From Oxalicibacterium flavum (GTDB lineage: Bacteria; Pseudomonadota; Gammaproteobacteria; Burkholderiales; Burkholderiaceae_D): a stretch of 64,000 nt of DNA. Positions 34,911-42,926 of this stretch are shown here, piece after piece (positions within the stretch are counted from its first letter, which is position 1; each line of letters opens with the position of its first letter). The notes beneath the pieces were generated by a model, which was given only the letters and a program-made list of their open reading frames with translations, made no database searches and had not been told where the DNA came from. The stretch spans positions 620,001-684,000 of the forward strand of contig NZ_BMCG01000001.1 in the NCBI RefSeq assembly GCF_014635065.1. The letters are read 5' to 3'. The translations under genes were made by a program, and so were the position numbers.

Positions 34911-35677
34911 GTCTTTTTCTTTTTGGAAGGAACCGATGCCGCTTCTTGCCTGCCAGCCGGCGCGCGTTGCGCGATTGCCGTTTCGACCATGGCTTGTGCG
35001 TAATCGGCCAGCTGCGCGGCCCAGCGGTCGAGCTGCGCCGGCGAATCGATCAGCGCCGGACGAATGGCCTGGATGATGTCGCGCGACACATAGATCTGCA
35101 GCGCCAGCCCGCTGATGGCAAATGCCAGGCGGTGCAGGTCGTCGTCGGCCCGCTTGATGCCCATGTGCTGTTGCAGCACGCGGATCAGCGAGGCGTGCGA
35201 GGGATGGATGGTCTTGTCGATCTCTTCGGCCCAGATGCCGGTCGGCTCCAGCATTTCGCGGAAATGCAGGCGAATGCAGAGTTGCACGAGTTCGGACTGC
35301 TTGAGCGGCGCGAGGAAATCGGTGAAGAACAGGACCAGCGCCTCGTGCAGCGTCAGATGCTGCGCGTCGTCGAGCACGCTGCGTTCGCAGAAACCGCCGA
35401 GCGGCTCGGTAAAGGCGGCGCGATAGAGTCCGGCCTTGTCCGCGAAATAGTATTTGATGGAGGCGACGTTGATGCCGGCGGCCTGCGCGATGTCGCGCGT
35501 GGAAGTCTTGCTGAAACCCTTTTCCGCAAACAGCCGCAACGCGGCGTACAGCAGGCGGTGGCGCGCCTCGGCACCGTCCGCGCGCTGGCGACGCGTGGCG
35601 TCATGCGGTTCGGGTTCGGTGATGGCCGGTGCGGCCGGACGTGGCGATGATGGGCGGGTGGCTGTCATGCCGGCCAT
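34907..35677 (-). CDS. TetR family regulator, CecR-like
   Basis: A 256-residue repressor. The DNA-binding helix-turn-helix is LFAEKGFSKTSTRDIAQAAG, then INVASIKYYFADKAGLY; the C-terminal part (LFFTDFLAPLKQSELVQLCIRLHF, then REMLEPTG) fits the CecR/DUF1956 subgroup. The first 35 residues are a disordered Pro/Ala-rich extension. It leads the efflux operon and probably represses it by binding the palindrome just upstream. The start may also be the ATG at 35668. Confidence 0.9.
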   Translation of the reverse strand: MAGMTATRPSSPRPAAPAITEPEPHDATRRQRADGAEARHRLLYAALRLFAEKGFSKTSTRDIAQAAGINVASIKYYFADKAGLYRAAFTEPLGGFCERSVLDDAQHLTLHEALVLFFTDFLAPLKQSELVQLCIRLHFREMLEPTGIWAEEIDKTIHPSHASLIRVLQQHMGIKRADDDLHRLAFAISGLALQIYVSRDIIQAIRPALIDSPAQLDRWAAQLADYAQAMVETAIAQRAPAGRQEAASVPSKKKKT

Positions 35678-35687
35678 TAAACCACAT

Positions 35688-35703
35688 AATCAAACGTTTG
35701 ATT
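35688..35703. promoter_or_regulatory. Perfect palindromic operator of the efflux operon
   Basis: AATCAAACGTTTGATT is a perfect 16-bp palindrome ending 11 bases before the regulator start. A further half site, ATTGTTTGAA, follows at about 35715-35724. The position and the AT-rich arms fit a TetR/CecR operator overlapping the promoter. Confidence 0.7.
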
Positions 35704-35807
35704 TAACTAAATCGATTGTTTGAACAGGGAAAAGAGGCGTAGCGCACAAAGCGCCGGTGCCGCCGATCGACGGGGGCAAGGCCCGGATCGGCTGGCAAGC
35801 CGCCTGC

Positions 35808-36167
35808 TCAGTAGCCGGATGCCTTTGCCAGAAGGGCCGCGTATTCGTCGATGCCGAACGGCTTCATGAGCCAGCCGACATCGGTCGGCACATCATCGCC
35901 GCGCGCATAACCGCTGGCGACCGTGATGTTGAGCGGCTGGATGTCGCGTGCCTGGCGCGCCAGATCGAGGCCGGACATGCCGGGCAAGCCGATGTCGGTC
36001 ACCATCACATCGAAGGGCTCGGCGCGCAGCAGGTCGAGCGCCGCTTCGGCGGAAGGACAACCCTGTGCCTCGTGGCCGAAGAAATGCGTCATTTCGATCA
36101 TGCCTTCGAGCGCATCGGGGTTGTCCTCGACCAGCAGGACACGCAGCTTGTTGTCTGTTGTTGCCAA
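35808..36167 (-). CDS. Single-domain response regulator (CheY-like)
   Basis: A 119-residue receiver domain without output domain. It has the acidic pair in LLVEDNPDA, the phosphoacceptor Asp in MVTDIGLPGMSG (about residue 53), the switch Ser in VASGYA, and Lys in LMKPFG. Such proteins transfer phosphate to partners or act on a kinase. No kinase gene is adjacent; an orphan role is likely. Confidence 0.9.
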   Translation of the reverse strand: MATTDNKLRVLLVEDNPDALEGMIEMTHFFGHEAQGCPSAEAALDLLRAEPFDVMVTDIGLPGMSGLDLARQARDIQPLNITVASGYARGDDVPTDVGWLMKPFGIDEYAALLAKASGY

Positions 36168-36290
36168 TTTTTATCCGACCGCCATGCGATGAACGGCAGT
36201 TCGTTCCGTTTGTTGTCCGACCTTTATCCAACCTGGCAGCGATTCTACGCGCCAACCCTTGTCTTCAGTGTGACTTTTCGCACAGTCGGT

Positions 36291-36446
36291 TCATTCTTCG
36301 GCCATGGATACCGGCAGAAACGACATCATGAACACGCAAATGGAAACGATACCGAGCAGGACTGCGCCGAAATCCTGGCTGAATGCAAACCATGCAATGG
36401 CCAACAACATGCACAGCGAGGAAACGGTCTTGAAGAGATTGATCAT
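36291..36446 (-). CDS. Small membrane protein, 51 residues
   Basis: This frame starts MINLFKTVSSLCMLLAIAWF and ends MSFLPVSMAEE. It has two hydrophobic stretches (about residues 10-22 and 28-47) separated by a short SQDFGA turn, so a helical hairpin in the membrane is likely. GGAG lies six bases before the ATG at 36446. No family is recognised. Support comes from the ribosome site, the membrane pattern and codon use like neighbours. Confidence 0.6.
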   Translation of the reverse strand: MINLFKTVSSLCMLLAIAWFAFSQDFGAVLLGIVSICVFMMSFLPVSMAEE

Positions 36447-36676
36447 GACGACTCCGGCAAACATGTCTGAAAAAGACTTTGTTAAAAAATGTCAAATGCA
36501 GCGATGCGGCTAATGAAAACAGGAACGAGGAAGATTCTCCATAGGTGTCCAGCGCATTTTCTTGTAGGAAAATGCCGCATTTGTGATCAAACAGATCATG
36601 GCGTGAAAGCCGCCATCCGCGCGCTTTCTCTATACTGCGAGGTTTCGCCGGCGCCCATCCCCGACCTGCTGCACGC
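36447..36676. other. Intergenic region with two short inverted repeats
   Basis: GCATTTTC (36554-36561) and GAAAATGC (36568-36575) form a hairpin, followed by TGATC (36584-36588) and GATCA (36594-36598). A TATACT at 36631-36636 could be the -10 of the pnuC operon, but no good -35 is seen. Confidence 0.35.
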
Positions 36677-37279
36677 ATGAACGACGCTCTTTTACTGTTT
36701 GGCGCCATCGCCACCTCGCCGCTCGAGATCGCCTCTTTCTCGCTGGCGCTCGTCATGGTGCTGCTCAACATCCGGCAATCGCCCTGGGCATGGCTGTTCG
36801 CGATCGCCTCGGCCGGCCTGTACGCGGTGGTATTCCGCGATGCGCGGCTCTATGGCGACATGGCCTTGCAGTTCGTCTTCATCGCCGTCTCGCTGTGGGG
36901 CTGGTACCAGTGGCTGTTCGGCGGCCGCAATCATCATGGCGTAACTGTCTCGCGGCTCGGCAACAGGGGCTGGATGCTGGTGGCGCTTGCGTGGGCACTC
37001 GGCTACTTCGCCGTTGCCGCCGTCCTGCACGCCTTCACCGACAGCGACGTGCCGCATATCGATGCGTTTCTGACGGCCGGCAGCCTAGTCGCGCAGGCCC
37101 TGCTGACGCGCAAGATCGTGCAGAACTGGCATCTGTGGATCGTCATCGACCTGCTCTACGTCGGGCTCTACATCCACAAGGACCTGTATCTGACCGCGGT
37201 GCTCTACGGCCTGTTCGCGCTACTCGCATGGGTCGGCATGCGCACCTGGAACAGGACATTGCAGGCAGGCGCGCCATGA
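36677..37279 (+). CDS. pnuC: PnuC family transporter (possible thiamin PnuT)
   Basis: A 200-residue inner membrane protein with seven or eight helices and PnuC motifs: PLEIASFSLALVMVLLNIRQ, WAWLFAIASAGLYAVVF, the substrate-site region WGWYQWLFGG, and WIVIDLLYVGLYI. PnuC members move nicotinamide riboside by facilitated diffusion; PnuT members move thiamin. Its partner kinase starts inside its stop codon. The convergent receptor gene with a TPP riboswitch suggests thiamin as the cargo, but no riboswitch precedes pnuC itself, so the vitamin is open. Confidence 0.88.
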   Translation: MNDALLLFGAIATSPLEIASFSLALVMVLLNIRQSPWAWLFAIASAGLYAVVFRDARLYGDMALQFVFIAVSLWGWYQWLFGGRNHHGVTVSRLGNRGWMLVALAWALGYFAVAAVLHAFTDSDVPHIDAFLTAGSLVAQALLTRKIVQNWHLWIVIDLLYVGLYIHKDLYLTAVLYGLFALLAWVGMRTWNRTLQAGAP

Positions 37280-37806
37280 CCCGTCCCGCGATGCGCATCG
37301 CCATTCTCGGCGCCGAATCCAGCGGCAAATCGACGCTGGCGGCCGCGCTCGCCGCGCACTATCACACGGTCTGGGTACCCGAGTACCTGCGCGAGTTCGT
37401 CGAGGCAAGGCAGCGCACCCCGCGCGCCGACGAGCAACTGTTCATCGCCACCACCCAGATCGAACGCGAGGAAGAAGCCGGCACGCGTGCCCATCGCTTT
37501 CTGTTCTGCGATACCACGCCGCTGATGACCGCCATTTACAGCGAACACTATTTCGGCGCGGCGGATGCCGAACTGCAGGCACTTGCCGCCATCCACGACT
37601 ACGCGGCCACCGTCGTCGCGGCGCCGACCACTCCCTGGCTGCCCGATGGCCTGCAGCGCGATTCCGATGCGGTACGCCAGCATGTCCACGCCAGACTGGT
37701 GCACAGACTGCACGAAGCAGGCATTGCCTACCTGCTGGCAGATGGCGATGTCCCGGCGCGCGTGGCACAGGTCGTTGCATGGCTGGAGAAGCTGGACATG
37801 CAATGA
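37276..37806 (+). CDS. NadR-like AAA ATPase/nucleoside (vitamin) kinase
   Basis: A 176-residue P-loop kinase. Walker A is ILGAESSGKST, followed by the NadR-type VPEYLREFVE and the hydrophobic Walker B-like RFLFCDTTPLMTAIY. It resembles the ribosylnicotinamide kinase domain of NadR and would trap an imported vitamin by phosphorylation. The ATG overlaps the pnuC stop (ATGA), so they act together. The substrate is ribosylnicotinamide or, from context, thiamin. Confidence 0.88.
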   Translation: MTRPAMRIAILGAESSGKSTLAAALAAHYHTVWVPEYLREFVEARQRTPRADEQLFIATTQIEREEEAGTRAHRFLFCDTTPLMTAIYSEHYFGAADAELQALAAIHDYAATVVAAPTTPWLPDGLQRDSDAVRQHVHARLVHRLHEAGIAYLLADGDVPARVAQVVAWLEKLDMQ

Positions 37807-37832
37807 AAAAGCCGCCCGAGGGCGGCTTTTTT
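37806..37832. terminator. Bidirectional intrinsic terminator
   Basis: AAAAGCCGCCC pairs with GGGCGGCTTTT around a two-base loop. It serves the kinase gene (+) and, with its A tract, the TonB receptor gene (-). Confidence 0.85.
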
Positions 37833-37849
37833 GTGACCGTCGCTACCGA

Positions 37850-40006
37850 TCAGAAATCGAACTGCGCCGACAGGCGGAACACGCGCGGCGCGCCCGGGAT
37901 CAGGTAGCCGCCGAAGGCATTGGCGGCATCGCCCCAGTAAAACTTGTCGAACACGTTATCGACACCGAAGCGCAGCGTGGTGGCGGTATCGCCGAACTTG
38001 GTGCGGTAACGCGCGCCGAGGTTCAGCACGTGGTAACCGTCAACACGCTTGTTGAGCGCAGCGATCTCGCTGTTGGGCGCGAACACCTTGCTGCTCGAAT
38101 AGATCCAGGTCGCGTTCAGGCCCAGGGCCGGCAGCTGCGGCAGCGTGTAGTCGGCAAACACGGCCGACTTGAACCTGGGCACGTTGCCGACACGCTTGCC
38201 TTCGACATTGGCGTCACCCGTGCCTTCCATCTTCGCCTGCAATGCGGTGAAGCTCGCGCCCATCAGCAGATTGCGCGTGGCGCGTCCCTGCGCCGACAGC
38301 TCCAGACCCCGATGCACTTGCTTGCCGGCGACCACATACATACCGGTCGGATTCAGGTATTCGTTGTCGCGCTTGATCTGGAACAGTGCGGCCGCCACGC
38401 TGATGTCGGGCGTCAGGTCGGTCTTGATGCCGATTTCCACCTGCTTGGATTTGTTGGGATCGAGCACCGACTCGGCGTTCGGATTGCCGGCCGGGACTTC
38501 GCCGCCCGGTTCCAGTCCCTGTGCATACGTCGCATACAGCGAGAGATCGGCGCGCGGGCTATAGACCAGCGCCACGTTTGGCAGCACGAATCCCTTGTCG
38601 GTGTTGCGGATCTCGGTGCCGCTGGCATCGAACTGCACGCGATCGACCTCGGTATAGCGCACGCCCGCATGCAGCTTGAATTGCTCGTTGAGCGTCAGCA
38701 CGTCCTGCACGAACACCGAGCGCTCCTCGTCCTTGCGACGCAGGGCGACCGGTTCGGTCGGCAGCAGCGTCACGCCGCGCTGCACGCCGCTCCAGATATT
38801 GCCCGGACCGTCGGCCGGCGTGAACAGGTATTCGGCAAAGTTGTCGCGGCGGCTCAGGGTCGAGATGCCGGTCGTCAGGTCGTGGCGCACACCGCCGGTC
38901 GCGAAGCGTCCCTGCAGCAGGGCTTGCGCGGTGGTCACGGTGCGCTTGTCGTTGTCGCGCCGCAGGTCGTACAGGCCGAAGTCGCCGTTGGCGCAATAGC
39001 CGACCGGTGCATTCGTGGCCGGGCAGCCCGAGGCCAGCGCCACCGCGTCGTCGCGCCGCAGCTCGAAGCGATTGGCCTGCAGCGTGGTGCGCCAGTTGTC
39101 GTTGAGTTCGTATTCGAACTTGATGCCGAGGTTGTTGGTGTCGTCGGTGACGGGCAGGCTCCACGACTGGTTGTTGAGCATGGTCTTGCCACTGACGCCG
39201 GTCGGGATCACGTGGTCGTCGCCAAGCAGCTGGAAGCCGGGCACCGTCAGCTGCGACTTGTGCTGATAGTCCATGTCGATCGACAGCAGCGCGCGCGGAC
39301 TCAGGCGCCAGTCGAAGGCGCCCGAGACGAAGCGGCGATTGCCATCCGAGCCGTGCACATAGGACTTGATGTCTTCCGCTGCGGCATTGATGCGGTAGCC
39401 GAAGCGCTTGTCCTCGGTACGGCCGCCGAGGTCAACCGCGCCATAGACCGTGCCGCGCTCGCGCACCTCGAAGGTCGCCGAGCGCAGCGGCTCGTCGGTC
39501 GGACGCTTAGTCACGTAATTGAGGATGCCGCCGGACGAGGCCACACCGGCCTGCAGGCCGGCCAGTCCCTTGAGGATCTCGAAGCGTTCCTTGTTCTCCA
39601 TCGGGATCGCCGAGTGGGCGAGGATCACCATGCCGTCCTTGCGATAGTTGCTGCCCATGTCGAGCGTGAAGCCGCGGATCGCGAACCAGTCGGACAGGCC
39701 GACCGCGTTGTACGAGTTCTGCACGCTGGCGTCGTACTTGACGGCGTCGGTGGCGGTGCGGATGCTGCGCTCCTGCATCTGCTCGTGCGTGACGACGCTG
39801 ATCGAGGCCGGCGTCTCGCGCAGCGGCGCTTCCGAGAAGCCGCCGATGGCGGCGTTGCGCGCGATGCCGTCGGCCGGCGCCGAAGTCACCACCACGGTCG
39901 GCAGCACGTTGTCGGAAGAATCGGCCTGCTGCGCGAAAGCCGCAGGCGACAATGCACAGGCGACGGCCAGGACGATCAGTTTGTGACGGAAAGGAAGGAC
40001 GGACAT
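37850..40006 (-). CDS. TonB-dependent receptor under TPP riboswitch control
   Basis: A 718-residue receptor of the siderophore-receptor subfamily. The signal peptide ends at SPAAFAQQ; the plug has RETPASISVVTHEQMQERS and RFEILKGLAGLQAGVASSGG; the barrel ends with RVFRLSAQFDF. The start at 40006 was chosen because it gives a clean signal peptide; an ATG 51 bases upstream does not. The leader contains a TPP aptamer that ends 88 bases before the start. The ligand is therefore most likely thiamin or a thiamin compound rather than iron. Confidence 0.9.
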   Translation of the reverse strand: MSVLPFRHKLIVLAVACALSPAAFAQQADSSDNVLPTVVVTSAPADGIARNAAIGGFSEAPLRETPASISVVTHEQMQERSIRTATDAVKYDASVQNSYNAVGLSDWFAIRGFTLDMGSNYRKDGMVILAHSAIPMENKERFEILKGLAGLQAGVASSGGILNYVTKRPTDEPLRSATFEVRERGTVYGAVDLGGRTEDKRFGYRINAAAEDIKSYVHGSDGNRRFVSGAFDWRLSPRALLSIDMDYQHKSQLTVPGFQLLGDDHVIPTGVSGKTMLNNQSWSLPVTDDTNNLGIKFEYELNDNWRTTLQANRFELRRDDAVALASGCPATNAPVGYCANGDFGLYDLRRDNDKRTVTTAQALLQGRFATGGVRHDLTTGISTLSRRDNFAEYLFTPADGPGNIWSGVQRGVTLLPTEPVALRRKDEERSVFVQDVLTLNEQFKLHAGVRYTEVDRVQFDASGTEIRNTDKGFVLPNVALVYSPRADLSLYATYAQGLEPGGEVPAGNPNAESVLDPNKSKQVEIGIKTDLTPDISVAAALFQIKRDNEYLNPTGMYVVAGKQVHRGLELSAQGRATRNLLMGASFTALQAKMEGTGDANVEGKRVGNVPRFKSAVFADYTLPQLPALGLNATWIYSSSKVFAPNSEIAALNKRVDGYHVLNLGARYRTKFGDTATTLRFGVDNVFDKFYWGDAANAFGGYLIPGAPRVFRLSAQFDF

Positions 40007-40093
40007 TGGTTTGCTCACTCGCTCGCGTTGAGGACATGCGTGCGGAGGAATGAACAAAGCGTCGGTGCAGGACGAAACCCGGGTGGACTTTTT

Positions 40094-40176
40094 GCGCTTC
40101 CCTACGCTGGCATTATCCAGGTCAGGTTCAAGGGTTTCATCTCACCCGAAGACTGCGTCTTCAGGACCCCTAGCGT
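40094..40176 (-). promoter_or_regulatory. TPP riboswitch (THI element)
   Basis: On the minus strand the sequence has the conserved TPP aptamer parts in order: GGGGTCCTGAAGACG, the loop GGGTGAGATGAAACCC, ACCTGACCTGGATAATGCCA, and GCGTAGGGAAGCG, with CGCT/AGCG closing P1. It lies in the leader of the TonB receptor gene. TPP binding should lower expression when thiamin is plentiful. No strong terminator hairpin is seen between it and the start codon, so control of translation is more likely. Confidence 0.93.
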
Positions 40177-40373
40177 GGGCCGCATACTAGCATCGAACAT
40201 CGCGAAAGCCAAGGTTGTGCGTGCTTGACCCTGCGCGCGGGAAGGACTTGCCGACAAATGACGCGGCGCCGTGCATGCAGCGCAGCAGTGCGATAAGAGA
40301 GGGAAGGAAGAAAAAAGAGGGGTGGTCCGGCGCGTGCGCGGATGTTGCAACCGCGCGACGCCGCACCATCAGC

Positions 40374-40399
40374 GCGCCTGTCCGCTAGGCGGACAGCGC
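40374..40399. terminator. Strong stem-loop, possible terminator
   Basis: TGTCCGC (40379-40385) pairs with GCGGACA (40389-40395) around the loop TAG, extended by GCGC on both sides with one bulged base. It lies just after the end of the FPASDP-repeat gene. No clear T tract follows on the minus strand, so intrinsic termination is uncertain. Confidence 0.45.
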
Positions 40400-40412
40400 C
40401 GGCCGAGCGACG

Positions 40413-40799
40413 CTAGGCATCGCGGCTCTTTTTTGCAGCGGACGCAGCCTTGCCGCGCTCCTTGATCGCGTTGCGGTTCTGGTGATCTTCGCGCGCATCG
40501 GCGGATGCCGGTATGTGTTCGATGCGGGTGATGTCCGCATCGACTGCAATCGGATCGCTGGCCGGGAAACTCATTTCGATGGCGTCGTCGAGCAGTTCCT
40601 CGATCACGCTGTCGGTATCGATATCCGCCTGCGGCTCGCTGGCACCGACCGGCACCGGATCGCTGGCCGGAAAGGTATCGACCAATGCGTCATCCAGCGC
40701 GTGTTCCTCGCGCGAGGCATGCTCGGGCGTCACATGGGCATTCTTTGCCGCCTCTTCCTTGCGCTCGGCAATCGATTCCTTCTTCGGAGAATGTGCCAT
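40413..40799 (-). CDS. Acidic protein with two FPASDP repeats
   Basis: A 128-residue soluble protein. A basic/charged N-terminal part is followed by two copies of a D-rich motif, DDALVDTFPASDPVPV and DDAIEMSFPASDPIAV, and a Lys-rich tail (ERGKAASAAKKSRDA). The DAFPASDP-type motif occurs in small proteins of many proteobacteria of unknown role. The start at 40799 is set by AAGGAG nine bases upstream. It follows the GreB-like gene on the same strand after 60 bases. Confidence 0.75.
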   Translation of the reverse strand: MAHSPKKESIAERKEEAAKNAHVTPEHASREEHALDDALVDTFPASDPVPVGASEPQADIDTDSVIEELLDDAIEMSFPASDPIAVDADITRIEHIPASADAREDHQNRNAIKERGKAASAAKKSRDA

Positions 40800-40859
40800 G
40801 AGAAACTCCTTCTCGCTTGCGGTGATGATGTCGATCAGACACACGGCGCTGCCGCGCGT

Positions 40860-41348
40860 TCAACCGTCCTGACGCGGATACTGCACGCGCAGCACCGTCA
40901 ATTCCTCTTCGCCATCGGGACCCTCGAGCGTCACGCTGTCGCCCTCCTCGCTGCCAAGCAGCGCCTGCGCCACCGGCGACAGCCAGCTGACGCGGCCGTG
41001 CGCCGGATCGATCTCGTCGAGGCCGACGATGTGCACCTCGTGCGCCTGTCCTGCCTCGTCCTCGTATCGTACATGGGCGCCGAAGAAAATGCGCCCGCCG
41101 TCTTCGTGGATGCCGGGATCGACGACTTCGGCCATGTCCAGGCGCGATTGCAGATAGTGCATGCGCTGCTCGCGTTCGGCCTGCGCCGGCCCACCATCGG
41201 CATCGCGCTCGTCGTGCAGTTGCTGCCATTCCTGCTGCAGCCGGCGATAGCCGGCCGGCGTGATGTAGTTGCGCACGCCGGCCGGCATTTCCGGTAGCGG
41301 CACGACGGTATCGTCGTTGCCGGATTCCTTGACGAAAGCCTTGTTCAT
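40860..41348 (-). CDS. GreA/GreB family transcript elongation factor
   Basis: A 162-residue GreB-like protein. The N-terminal coiled-coil is shorter than in E. coli GreB and is preceded by about 25 extra residues; YITPAGYRRLQQEWQQL opens the coil and RRLDMAEVVDP-like SRLDMAEVVDPG ends it. The C-terminal FKBP-like domain has VGLDEIDPAHGRVSWLSPVAQALLG. The coil tip has Asp/Glu residues for transcript cleavage, but fidelity of the tip cannot be judged by eye. It may be a stress-related paralog. Confidence 0.85.
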   Translation of the reverse strand: MNKAFVKESGNDDTVVPLPEMPAGVRNYITPAGYRRLQQEWQQLHDERDADGGPAQAEREQRMHYLQSRLDMAEVVDPGIHEDGGRIFFGAHVRYEDEAGQAHEVHIVGLDEIDPAHGRVSWLSPVAQALLGSEEGDSVTLEGPDGEEELTVLRVQYPRQDG

Positions 41349-41545
41349 GATGCCTCCGTGTAGTCGATGATCAGAATAGCGCGGAAAGGACGAAGCGATC
41401 GGTACGATGCATCACACACGCGTGCTTGCGTGGGGACAGGGCCGACGACTGGAGATTGGGGAGGGACAAGCTGCCGGCGACGCCGTGGTTGCATGGTGTC
41501 GCCGGCACAGGGAAATGCGGAAGGAGCGGCGGATGCCGACTCCGG

Positions 41546-41734
41546 TCAGGATGCGTCGGACCAGAGCTTGCCGCCGGTGGCCCAGTCTTCGCGCTTGACG
41601 TCCTGGATGATGATATCGACCGACTCCGCGCTCGAACCAAGCGTGGCGACGGTGGCTTCGGTCACGGCCTTGACGAAGGCGCGCTTCTGTTCGACGGTAC
41701 GGCCTTCGAAGAGCTGGACGTTGATGGTAGGCAT
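41546..41734 (-). CDS. 4-oxalocrotonate tautomerase family protein
   Basis: A 62-residue tautomerase subunit with the catalytic N-terminal Pro in MPTINVQLFEGR and the conserved Arg in KREDWA. Members tautomerise 2-hydroxymuconate-like acids; the start of a catabolic pathway is not seen nearby. AAGGAAAA lies before the ATG. It lies 73 bases downstream of nothing on its strand except the class II aldolase gene end at 41815... it follows that gene and may be read with it. Confidence 0.9.
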   Translation of the reverse strand: MPTINVQLFEGRTVEQKRAFVKAVTEATVATLGSSAESVDIIIQDVKREDWATGGKLWSDAS

Positions 41735-41814
41735 GATTTTTCCTTTCTATGGTCTGAATGGGGGGAAATTGAAAACGATGGCGCAGGGCGCCGAAATCGG
41801 ACGAGACTAAATGC

Positions 41815-42603
41815 TTAGTCCCGATAAGCGGGCGACACCGCGTCGAGCTTGCGCAGCAGCGCCGGCCATTCGAGGATGCCCTCGGGCGAGCCGTCGCCGA
41901 GCAGTTCGCGGTAGGTCTTGGCGCAGACCTCGGGCGGCGGCACGTTGAGCGCTCCGCCGCCGGCCTGCGCCTTGAGCTGGAACGAGCAGGCCTTGTCGAG
42001 CGTATCCATCAGCGTGTAGGCCTCGGCCACGGTACGGCCGGCGATCAGCGTGCCGTGATTGCGCAGCAGCATGGCCGGGTAGTCGCCGAGGTTGGCGATC
42101 AGGCGGTCCTGTTCGGCGGCCGACAGCGCCAGCCCTTCGTAGTCGTGATAGCCGATCTGTTCGTAAAAGCGCAGCGCATGCTGCGACAGCGGCAGCAGGC
42201 CGCCCTGCTGCATGCCGACCGCCACGCCGTTCTCGTTGTGCAGGTGCATGACGCACATCGCATCCGGGCGCGCCGCATGGACCGCGCCGTGGATCGCAAA
42301 GCCGGTCACATTCACGCGTGCCGACTGGTCGCCGATGATGTTGCCGTGGATGTCGATCTTGACCAGGCTGGACGCCGTGATCTCGTCGAAGTGCCAACCG
42401 AAGGGATTGATCAGGAAGCGGCCTTCCTCGCCCGGCACGGTGGCCGAGATGTGCGTGTAGATCAGGTCGTCCCAGTTCTTGAGCGCGGCCAAGCGGTAGC
42501 AGGCAGCCAGATCGACGCGCACCTGCCACTCGGTGGCGCTGATGTCGGCGGGCGCCTGAGCGGAGGACGAAGCGGAAGACAGGGCAAACGGGGAGGCGGA
42601 CAT
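41815..42603 (-). CDS. Class II aldolase/adducin family protein
   Basis: A 262-residue zinc-dependent aldolase-fold protein. Metal ligands are seen in MHLHNENGVAVG and in LLRNHGTLIAG; the N-terminal WDDLIYTHISATVPG and FLINPFGWHFDEIT are typical of the adducin-like group that lacks a sugar phosphate pocket. The start at 42603 (MSASPF) has AAGG upstream; the frame is open to 42729 but lacks similarity. The substrate is unknown. Confidence 0.88.
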   Translation of the reverse strand: MSASPFALSSASSSAQAPADISATEWQVRVDLAACYRLAALKNWDDLIYTHISATVPGEEGRFLINPFGWHFDEITASSLVKIDIHGNIIGDQSARVNVTGFAIHGAVHAARPDAMCVMHLHNENGVAVGMQQGGLLPLSQHALRFYEQIGYHDYEGLALSAAEQDRLIANLGDYPAMLLRNHGTLIAGRTVAEAYTLMDTLDKACSFQLKAQAGGGALNVPPPEVCAKTYRELLGDGSPEGILEWPALLRKLDAVSPAYRD

Positions 42604-42926
42604 GGCAAAAACCTTAAGACTTCCGCAGAGCGGACTTGAATCGACGAGACAGACCCAGATTAGACAGACCCAGATTATAAAGCCGTCACATTCCTTGCGT
42701 ATCCTGCAAAGGCAGCACCAAGGAGGCAAGGAATCGTGCGCTTCCTGCTCAAAGCGGCAGAAGCCTGCATAATAGCCCGTTCGCTATTCGCTTTTGGCCG
42801 ACTCACCGCTATTCGATAGTGAAAACAAATCGAAAATTTAAAGTAAATCAATTATACAAATGATTGAGATGCCTTTAAGATTCGAGCTATCACTTCTTTT
42901 TCATCAACCCAGTAAGGAAATACGAC
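42604..42926. other. Intergenic region between aldolase and ahpC
   Basis: This 323-base divergent region holds the 15-bp tandem repeat, a minus-strand TATAAT, two CGCTATTCG words (about 42783 and 42808) and an AT-rich stretch before ahpC. ATAG/CTAT words at 42772-42787 and 42809-42819 recall OxyR half sites, but their spacing is not the standard one. No small gene was seen. Confidence 0.45.
42647..42676. repeat. Tandem 15-bp direct repeat
   Basis: AGACAGACCCAGATT occurs twice in direct succession (42647-42661 and 42662-42676), upstream of the aldolase gene. A TATAAT on the minus strand overlaps its end (42674-42679), so the repeat lies in the aldolase leader. It may bind a regulator or be a chance duplication. 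Confidence 0.7.

Noticed and set aside
37565-40228. An 887-codon open frame on the plus strand
   Set aside because: It runs antisense through the TonB receptor and its riboswitch and overlaps the kinase end; the composition is that of an antisense shadow.
42772-42819. ATAG/CTAT words upstream of ahpC as an OxyR site
   Set aside because: The spacing between half sites is 8 and irregular rather than the standard 7-7-7, so I do not call it.
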